Under the pieces are notes generated by a model. The model saw nothing but the letters and a program-made list of their open reading frames with translations, did no database searches and was not told the origin of the DNA. This document shows positions 37,601 through 44,258 of a DNA stretch of 44,258 nt, one piece after another (within the stretch, counting starts at the first letter, position 1; each line of letters starts with the position of its first letter). The stretch lies in assembly GCA_030627265.1 (NCBI GenBank), contig DAOUSK010000005.1, positions 1-44,258 on the forward strand, given 5' to 3'. The position numbers and the translations under genes were made by a program. This stretch comes from Methylococcaceae bacterium (lineage in GTDB: Bacteria > Pseudomonadota > Gammaproteobacteria > Methylococcales > Methylomonadaceae).

Positions 37601-39916
37601 CTAAGCTTTCTTTTTATTATCTTTTTTATCTTTATCTAAAGCCATCAAAATCGGTGGTAAAAATAAGAAGTCCATCCATAATGCAACTGCAATTGTAATC
37701 GCTGTCATTAAGCCCATACCGCTATTCATTTGAAAGCTAGATTGAGCCAACACTACAAAACCACACACTAAAACTAATGATGTCACCCACAATGCAACAC
37801 CCACAGTAGAAAAAGCATACCTTACCGCTTCTTCTGAGGATAAGCCTTGTTCAATTCTTGCTCGACGGTACTTACTAATAAAATGCACCGTGTCATCAAC
37901 CACAATACCTAACGTCATCCCTGTTACAACGGATAAACCCAAGCCAACTCGGCCATCAACTAGCCCCCAAATACCAAAAGCAACACCCGCTGGTATTAAA
38001 TTAGGAATTAAGCTGATTAAGCCTAATTTCCATGAACGAAAAGCAGCAATCAATATAAAAGAAATTAACACTAACGCGGCTAAAGAACCCACTAGCATAC
38101 GCACAATATTTCTTTGTCCTATATGAGAAAACATCAAGACTGGGCTTGCTGCATTAACTTTATATTTTGATAAATTTGTGCCAATCCAGTCTAAAATTCG
38201 CCTTTCTACATCTAACATTTCATTAGTGCTTAAATTTTTTAAACTAGTGATAATGCGAATGCCCGATTTATCAATATTTATTTGATCATTTAAATCTAGG
38301 CCATAAGGCAGAGACATTTCATATAATAATAAATACTGTGCCGCTAGATCACGTTCTTCAGGTAATTTATACCATTCAGCTTGGTCAGCATGCATGTTCA
38401 TATTAAGTCGCTTAAAAGTATCACTAATACTATTGACATGTACGACCTCTGGCTGATTTTCTAACCATTGTTTAAATGAGTCCATTTTTTGCAGAAATTC
38501 AGGTTCACTAATCCCGCCTGTTTCCTGCGTATCAATAGAAAACTCTATATTATAAATACCCCCTAAATTTTCATTTAGGAAGTCACTAGCACGCCGAAAC
38601 TCAATCGTCTCATCAAAATATTTAACGAACTCATCATTAATTTCATTTTTTGGAATAAAACTCATTAATAGCACGGCAATAACACCGTTAGCGATTAACA
38701 GCATTTTTCGTTTATTAATCACAAAATCAGCAAGCCATTGCATGTCTGTACTTTTTTCACTTACCTTTGCCTTGCTTCGTACTGGCAAAATCATCATGAG
38801 AGCTGGCAGTAATGTTACCGATAATATAAAAGCGAACAATACACCTAAAGCAACAATATTGCCTAAATCTCTAAAAGGAGGCGCATCACTGAAATTAAGG
38901 CTCATAAAACCAATAGCAGTGGTTGCACTGGTTAATAAAATAGGCTGAAAATTAATTCGCAAACTCTCTTGCATTGCTTGCTTTTTCTCGTGCCCTAAGC
39001 GCAGATTATGTAAAAAAGTAATCAATAAATGCACACAATCAGCAACAGCCATGGTCAAAATAATGGTGGGAGCCCCTGCTGATGTTGGCGTTAATTTAAC
39101 ACCAAAATAAATAGACAGACCTAATGCAGACACGATTGAAAAGACGATTAAAACCACAACAGAAATCGTTGCGCTAACAGATCTAAAACACAGAAATAAT
39201 ACCAATAATACGATGCCATACATTACCGGTAACAAAGAGGCATTATCTTTTAATGATGCTTCGCCAAAAGCATTATTCATCATAACAACACCGCTTAAGT
39301 GCAGCTGAATATGAGGGTACTTAAGTTTGAAATCCTCTGTTACTCGCCTAACTTCTTCTGCAATTTCCATTGCCTCCATTGGGTTAGTACCTGGGAGCTG
39401 CATAGTCACATTAACAGCAGCAACATGTCCTGTTGCTGAAATAAGCCTGTTTTTTAATAAAGGTTCATTTAAGGCGACTTTTTTTACCTGTTGTATTTCT
39501 TTAGCACTCATTTTTAGCGGATGCCTAACCAAACCACCCACATTTAAATCATCTTCAATCGCAATCGTATGTTGAAAATTTGTAATTGAATCGACGCGGC
39601 TAGAATAAGGCAGTTGCCAAGCAAGTTTAGTCAATTCAGCAATGACTTGTAAATTCTCTGCAGTAAAAATATCGCCATTTTCAGGCTCTATGGCGATCAT
39701 GACATTGTCACTTTTACTATAGGTCTTTTGTAAGGTATCAAACGCTATTAGCTGAGGGTTATCCTCGCTAAAATAGACTCTATAATTATTAGTAAACTCC
39801 AAGTTTCTTACACCTGAAGCACTACCAGCCACAACCAGTAATGTAATCAATAAAACTCGCCACGGGTGATTAACAATAAACGCTCCTAAACGAGAAAGCA
39901 TTGATGTTTTCTGCAT
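37601..39916 (-). CDS. RND/MMPL-family transporter
   Basis: two 6-TM blocks with large loops; MTLGIVVDDTVHFISKYRRA. Confidence 0.9.
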   Translation of the reverse strand: MQKTSMLSRLGAFIVNHPWRVLLITLLVVAGSASGVRNLEFTNNYRVYFSEDNPQLIAFDTLQKTYSKSDNVMIAIEPENGDIFTAENLQVIAELTKLAWQLPYSSRVDSITNFQHTIAIEDDLNVGGLVRHPLKMSAKEIQQVKKVALNEPLLKNRLISATGHVAAVNVTMQLPGTNPMEAMEIAEEVRRVTEDFKLKYPHIQLHLSGVVMMNNAFGEASLKDNASLLPVMYGIVLLVLFLCFRSVSATISVVVLIVFSIVSALGLSIYFGVKLTPTSAGAPTIILTMAVADCVHLLITFLHNLRLGHEKKQAMQESLRINFQPILLTSATTAIGFMSLNFSDAPPFRDLGNIVALGVLFAFILSVTLLPALMMILPVRSKAKVSEKSTDMQWLADFVINKRKMLLIANGVIAVLLMSFIPKNEINDEFVKYFDETIEFRRASDFLNENLGGIYNIEFSIDTQETGGISEPEFLQKMDSFKQWLENQPEVVHVNSISDTFKRLNMNMHADQAEWYKLPEERDLAAQYLLLYEMSLPYGLDLNDQINIDKSGIRIITSLKNLSTNEMLDVERRILDWIGTNLSKYKVNAASPVLMFSHIGQRNIVRMLVGSLAALVLISFILIAAFRSWKLGLISLIPNLIPAGVAFGIWGLVDGRVGLGLSVVTGMTLGIVVDDTVHFISKYRRARIEQGLSSEEAVRYAFSTVGVALWVTSLVLVCGFVVLAQSSFQMNSGMGLMTAITIAVALWMDFLFLPPILMALDKDKKDNKKKA

Positions 39917-40043
39917 GTTTTTTACCTAAAAATTTAAGTTTAAAAAATATTTTTTGATCGCCGCTATTATAATGATATTCCCCAAAATAGTGCAGCCTGT
40001 TTAGTGGTAAAATATAGCATTACCAACTAACATACAAGATGCC

Positions 40044-41030
40044 GTGCCAAAAAAAATTCACCGTATTGCTTTAACCTCTGGCGAACCCGCTGGAATTGGC
40101 CCTGATTTATGCATCCAGCTCGCACAAAATCAACTAGACTGTCAGCTTATTACCCTCGCTGACCCAGAATTATTGGCACAGCGTGCCGCACTATTAAACC
40201 TCCCTCTCAGTATTAAAATTTTTAACCCTGAAAGTGAAATAGTAGGCCATACCCCAGGTGAGTTAGTTGTTTTACCCTGTTATTTACCCGAGCAATGCAT
40301 CGCTGGGCAATTAAACAAAAATAACAGCAGCTATGTTTTAAAAATGATAGAAATTGCTAGTAAAGGCTGTCTATCCCAGCTTTTTTCGGCCATGGTAACA
40401 GCCCCAGTACATAAGGGCATTATTAACGATACGGGGCTTGAATTTACGGGGCATACTGAATATATTGCCGATATCACCGGCGGCCACCCCGTTATGATGC
40501 TTGCAACAGAAGGCTTACGGGTTGCATTGGCAACAACACACCTACCTTTATCTAAAGTTAGCGCTGCTATTACACAATCTAGCCTTAACACGGTTATTGA
40601 ATTATTAAATAATGATTTACAAAGCAGATTTGGACTTAAAAACCCCAACATATTGGTTTGCGGATTAAACCCACATGCAGGCGAAGATGGTCATTTAGGC
40701 CACGAAGAAATTGAAACAATTAACCCTGTTTTAGATCGATGTAAAAAATCTGGCATGAATGTGCAAGGCCCCTTTCCAGCCGATACTGTGTTTACCGAAA
40801 AGTATCTAAAAGATGCGGATGCCGTTCTCGCAATGTACCACGACCAAGGACTGCCTGTTTTAAAATACAAAGGTTTTGGCAATGCAGTTAATATCACTTT
40901 AGGCTTACCTATTATTAGGACATCTGTTGACCACGGGACCGCATTAGATCTTGCAGCAACTGGGAAAGCAAATGTTAATAGCTTAGTTTTCGCCTTACAA
41001 ACCGCCATTGAAATGGCAAACAACTCATAA
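40044..41030 (+). CDS. pdxA: 4-hydroxythreonine-4-phosphate dehydrogenase
   Basis: TSGEPAGIGPDL, TAPVHKGIIND, CGLNPHAGEDGHLG, MYHDQGLPVLKY. Confidence 0.96.
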   Translation: MPKKIHRIALTSGEPAGIGPDLCIQLAQNQLDCQLITLADPELLAQRAALLNLPLSIKIFNPESEIVGHTPGELVVLPCYLPEQCIAGQLNKNNSSYVLKMIEIASKGCLSQLFSAMVTAPVHKGIINDTGLEFTGHTEYIADITGGHPVMMLATEGLRVALATTHLPLSKVSAAITQSSLNTVIELLNNDLQSRFGLKNPNILVCGLNPHAGEDGHLGHEEIETINPVLDRCKKSGMNVQGPFPADTVFTEKYLKDADAVLAMYHDQGLPVLKYKGFGNAVNITLGLPIIRTSVDHGTALDLAATGKANVNSLVFALQTAIEMANNS

Positions 41031-41039
41031 GATACCACT

Positions 41040-41840
41040 ATGGCACATAGAGCACGCAAACGTTTTGGACAAAATTTTTTACATGACCACTACATTATCG
41101 ACAATATTTTAGGCTCCCTTGGCTACACCAAAGACCAGCATTGGGTTGAAATTGGCCCAGGGCAAGGTGCTTTAACTGAACCGATGCTTGAAAGTGGTGT
41201 TTTGCTCGATGTTGTTGAGCTAGATCGAGACTTAGTGAAATTTCTTGATTATAAATTTGATAAATTTGATAACTTAACCATTCATAGCTCCGATGCTTTA
41301 CGTTTTGATTTTGCTAGTTTATCCGTTGAAAATGAAAAACTGCATATTTTAGGTAATTTACCGTACAACATATCCACACCGCTAATGTTTCACTTATTAA
41401 GTAATATCCCTCGTATTGCGGATATGACTTTCATGTTACAAAAAGAAGTCGTTGATAGGATCTGCGCTGAGCCAGGTAGCAAAAAATACGGTCGCTTAAG
41501 TGTAATGATCCAATATTACTGCCATACCGAACATTTATTTGATGTACCGCCCGAAAGCTTTGATCCTGCCCCTAAAGTGATGTCTTCGATTGTACGTTTA
41601 GAGCCGTTTGAAAAGCCTCCTGTAGAAATCAATTCAGTAAAGTCACTGAATACCGTGGTAACCGCTGCCTTTTCACAGCGCCGTAAAACTTTACGCAATT
41701 CTTTACGAAAATTGATTTTAGAAGAACATATTATCCAATTAGGCATAGACCCTAAAGTGCGTGCAGAAACTATTTCTTTAGCTGATTTTGCCAAGCTAAG
41801 TAATTTTGTTGATGAAAACCCATTAGCAATAGAAGAGTAA
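41040..41840 (+). CDS. ksgA: 16S rRNA dimethyladenosine transferase
   Basis: RKRFGQNFLHD, VEIGPGQGALTEPM, LGNLPYNISTPL. Confidence 0.97.
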   Translation: MAHRARKRFGQNFLHDHYIIDNILGSLGYTKDQHWVEIGPGQGALTEPMLESGVLLDVVELDRDLVKFLDYKFDKFDNLTIHSSDALRFDFASLSVENEKLHILGNLPYNISTPLMFHLLSNIPRIADMTFMLQKEVVDRICAEPGSKKYGRLSVMIQYYCHTEHLFDVPPESFDPAPKVMSSIVRLEPFEKPPVEINSVKSLNTVVTAAFSQRRKTLRNSLRKLILEEHIIQLGIDPKVRAETISLADFAKLSNFVDENPLAIEE

Positions 41841-41841
41841 A

Positions 41842-42627
41842 ATGCTTAAATTTACCGCTAACTTAAGTTTATTATTTACTGAGTACCCTCTCATTGAACG
41901 ATTTAAAGCGGCAAAAGAACAGGGATTTAAAGCGGTAGAAATTCAATTTCCTTATGAGCTTGATGCCCAGGTATTACGCAATGAACTCGACAAGCAGCAA
42001 TTAAAACTGGTTCTTTTTAATGTGGCTGCCGATGATTTATTACAAGGCGGCGAAGGTTTAGCCGCTGTTCCTGAAAAGCAGCAACAATTTCAAGAAGCAC
42101 TTGCCACTGCTGTTGAATATGCCAAAATTTTAAAGCCAGAAGCGATTAATATTTTACCAGGCTGCTGTTTTGATGAGGAAAGGTTAATAGCTTACCAAGA
42201 TACATTCAAAACAAACCTTAAATCAGCATTAGCGACTTTTTCACCCTTAGGTATTAAAACCGTCTTTGAAGCAGTCAATACGTATGATATGCCGCACTTC
42301 ATCATTCATAATAGTGAACAAATGCTAAGTATTCTCAGCGAGATAAATCACCCCGATTTATTCATGCAATATGATATTTATCACCTTTATAAAATGCATG
42401 AAGACCCCGAGCATTTTATTTCAACTTATGCCGACAAAATCGGCCACATTCAGTTTGCGGATAGCCCAAATAGACATGAGCCAGGCACAGGGGGAATTGA
42501 TTTCAACGCGATATTCAATAGCATTGAAAAATCTAATTATAACGGTTGGGTGGGTGCGGAATATAAACCTCTGCACTCAACTGAGGAATCTTTAGGCTGG
42601 TTAAATTTTCAAAGAACTCTAAATTGA
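41842..42627 (+). CDS. hyi: hydroxypyruvate isomerase-like TIM-barrel protein
   Basis: MLKFTANLSLLFTEYPLIERFKAAKEQGFKAVEIQFPYE, GHIQFADSPNRHEPGTGGIDF. Confidence 0.9.
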   Translation: MLKFTANLSLLFTEYPLIERFKAAKEQGFKAVEIQFPYELDAQVLRNELDKQQLKLVLFNVAADDLLQGGEGLAAVPEKQQQFQEALATAVEYAKILKPEAINILPGCCFDEERLIAYQDTFKTNLKSALATFSPLGIKTVFEAVNTYDMPHFIIHNSEQMLSILSEINHPDLFMQYDIYHLYKMHEDPEHFISTYADKIGHIQFADSPNRHEPGTGGIDFNAIFNSIEKSNYNGWVGAEYKPLHSTEESLGWLNFQRTLN

Positions 42628-42641
42628 AAACGAGGAAAATC

Positions 42642-42720
42642 GTAGCCCGTATGGAGGTACGGAATACCGGATAAACAGCGCATCGAATGCCCCGCATTAC
42701 GCAAGCTTCATACGGGCTAC
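42642..42720. repeat. REP/MITE-like palindromic element
   Basis: terminal inverted repeat GTAGCCCGTATGGAGG...GCTTCATACGGGCTAC. Confidence 0.75.
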
Positions 42721-42762
42721 TTGCTGGATTTTTTGGTTCCGCGTGCAAGCAATTGTTAGATC
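42721..42762 (-). other. truncated integron attC site (R''/L'' half only)
   Basis: minus strand ATCTAACAATTGCTTGCACGCGGAACC immediately after the endonuclease gene; abuts the REP element; no partner GTTAG found. Confidence 0.6.
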
Positions 42763-42777
42763 AATTTTTTGATGAGT

Positions 42778-43509
42778 TTATGTCCACATTTTACGAGGTT
42801 TCTTTTTCTGGGTGTGGATGTCACCACTAGCTATGCGATCCCAGAAACGCCCGCCCACCTTTTGTTCCACATCGTAGGTCACTACTAGATAGTCCTCTAG
42901 ATTTCCGCTTAGCTGTTTATTTTCCATTTCGAATGTCCATAATTTCAGACGACCACGGCTGTCTTCAGCTAGTACACTTTTGACAAATGCATGAGGGATT
43001 GGAACATCGATACCATGTTTTTCCGTTTCGTCCCCAATAGTTTCGATCTTCTGATCAAAGTAGAATACAGGTGCAGTTAAAACGTAGGTCTCCAGAATGC
43101 TTTTCTTTTTGTTGAGATCACGTATTGCCATTTCTAGGTCACGCCACATTCTTCGGTTAAAGTTTGGTTTTTGAGGTGACATATTTGACAATAGAAAGGT
43201 TTCGCTATTTTGAATCTCTAATTCATCTTGATTTGCGCTTGCGGCAAGATGCCCACGGTCAAAACCACTGCTCGCATAGGCTTTTAGGCCTGCTCGAAAT
43301 CTGCGAGGGACACGAATATCTGCACGAAAATTATCACGACGCTCCACCTCCCACTCAAAAATCGCATTGGGATTGATGATCTCTAACACCCATTTAGCCT
43401 GCCTGAAATACCACGAGTAACCGATAGTGAAATATCTCCCAGTTAATATTTCATCACATACTGGTGCGCCATACCTAAGCTCGCGCTGCATCTGAAATGG
43501 ATCGCTCAT
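42778..43509 (-). CDS. DNA/RNA non-specific endonuclease (NUC family), integron cassette gene
   Basis: GFDRGHLAASANQDE (DRGH motif), LSNMSPQKPNFNRRMWRDLE; RBS AAAGGAGAAAGTTATG; flanked by attC-like sites. Confidence 0.9.
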   Translation of the reverse strand: MSDPFQMQRELRYGAPVCDEILTGRYFTIGYSWYFRQAKWVLEIINPNAIFEWEVERRDNFRADIRVPRRFRAGLKAYASSGFDRGHLAASANQDELEIQNSETFLLSNMSPQKPNFNRRMWRDLEMAIRDLNKKKSILETYVLTAPVFYFDQKIETIGDETEKHGIDVPIPHAFVKSVLAEDSRGRLKLWTFEMENKQLSGNLEDYLVVTYDVEQKVGGRFWDRIASGDIHTQKKKPRKMWT

Positions 43510-43551
43510 AACTTTCTCCTTTAGTTAAGTGCTGATGATGAAGTTTTTTTA

Positions 43552-43648
43552 TCTAACGCCTGCATCAGCTGCCGCCGAAAGTGGCTTAGCTTTTGCGCAT
43601 AGCAAAAGATATAACGCTTTCGGCGGTCAGCTGGATGCAATTGTTAGC
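43552..43648 (-). other. integron attC recombination site
   Basis: minus strand GCTAACAATTGCATCCAGCTGACCGCCGAAAG...CTTTCGGCGGCAGCTGATGCAGGCGTTAGA: imperfect palindrome with two unpaired bases and terminal RYYYAAC/GTTRRRY boxes. Confidence 0.9.
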
Positions 43649-44043
43649 TCTTTAGTTTTATTCAATATTTCAGATCCACATTCTATAGAAAACAGTTTGA
43701 AATTTATTTTCAACTTATCATTTGATGTCTGAAATTCATATACATAAGGCCCGTAAAATCTATTTTCAGGGTATCCATAATCCAGCATTTTTACTACTTT
43801 ATTGATTTCATTCCACTATAAAGATTTCGTTGAGAAGAAACCAGTACTACTTAATTTATGCTCGTCAAATTTTACTTTAAACCTTAAACGTATAATTAAC
43901 AGTAATAAAATAACAGCAACCCCAAGTACAGTCATACCCGGTACATTCCCATAAATTCCGCTATAAATTGATAACAAAGAAAGAAAAGTCAGTATAACTG
44001 TTAGTCCAATCATGCTTTTAAATGTTGCTGTGTATTCTTTCAT
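43627..44043 (-). pseudogene. cassette gene for a small two-TM protein, interrupted by an in-frame TAG at 43816-43818
   Basis: the same frame continues after TAG for 62 codons (WNEINKVVKMLDYGYPENRFYGPYVYEFQTSNDKLKINFKLFSIECGSEILNKTKELTIASS) and stops within attC. Confidence 0.7.
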
Positions 44044-44053
44044 ATTTTCTTGA

Positions 44054-44136
44054 GAGATAACGATTTAAGTAAGGGGCTGGCGCGTAGCGACAGTCCCAGC
44101 GACCAACGGGAGCGAACTTGACTTGTTTGTTATGTG
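44054..44136 (-). other. integron attC recombination site
   Basis: minus strand CATAACAAACAAGT...GCTGGGACTGTCGCTACGCGCCAGCCCCTTACTTAAATCGTTATC; terminal boxes and GGGACTG/CAGCCCC core. Confidence 0.85.
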
Positions 44137-44191
44137 TTGATTGCATCAAAATACCTCAATATCTGTTTGTGACCGATGATTGGCGTTTAAT

Positions 44192-44258
44192 TTAAGTATG
44201 TGTTAACTGAAAAATAGCACTTGAGATAGCCCCAACAAAAAATAATAAAACTACGATA
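44192..44258 (-). CDS. C-terminal fragment of a further cassette gene (runs off window)
   Basis: minus-strand ...IVVLLFFVGAISSAIFQLTHT* just upstream of the attC at 44054-44136. Confidence 0.35.
   Translation of the reverse strand, partial: IVVLLFFVGAISSAIFQLTHT

Noticed and set aside
37195-37698. 167-aa plus-strand ORF
   Set aside because: Antisense to the LolA-like and MMPL genes, which have clear family signatures.
43529-43732. 67-aa plus-strand ORF
   Set aside because: Reads through the attC palindrome and is antisense to the cassette gene C-terminus.

Overview
The window is AT-rich and reads as the chromosome of a gammaproteobacterial (type I-like) methylotroph or methanotroph. This lineage call is inferred from a formaldehyde-activating enzyme (Fae) gene with two H4MPT/methylofuran-type cofactor genes beside it. 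Most of the window is conserved chromosomal content: ubiG-gph, sufT, a MauG-like/hybrid kinase/response-regulator operon, ssb, a persulfide dioxygenase-TauE pair, a flagellar block (fliK-J-I-H-G-F-E plus flrC/flrB), a caspase-FGE fusion, grxD, argD-argF, ilvD, an MMPL/LolA-like/outer-membrane barrel operon, and pdxA-ksgA-hyi. The accessory signals lie at the two edges. On the right (about 42.6-44.26 kb, minus orientation) is an unannotated integron cassette array. It has two good attC-like sites and one truncated attC, a cassette with an intact DRGH-type DNA/RNA non-specific endonuclease, and a cassette gene broken by an in-frame TAG whose reading frame ends inside the next attC. On the left (1-1.45 kb) is a decay zone with a CopG/RHH antitoxin translationally coupled (ATGA) to a frameshifted, stop-containing ParE-like toxin, and an orphan GCCTAACAA attC-like start. 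Other notable points are an HD-GYP response regulator with the phospho-acceptor Asp replaced by Gly, an 81-nt tandem duplication in the periplasmic sensor of a giant hybrid kinase, a caspase-FGE fusion lacking the FGE catalytic cysteines, a nested REP/BIME block, and a possible sigma-54 promoter before fliE. No tRNA, rRNA or CRISPR was recognised. No database or folding tool was available, so all family names come from reading motifs.
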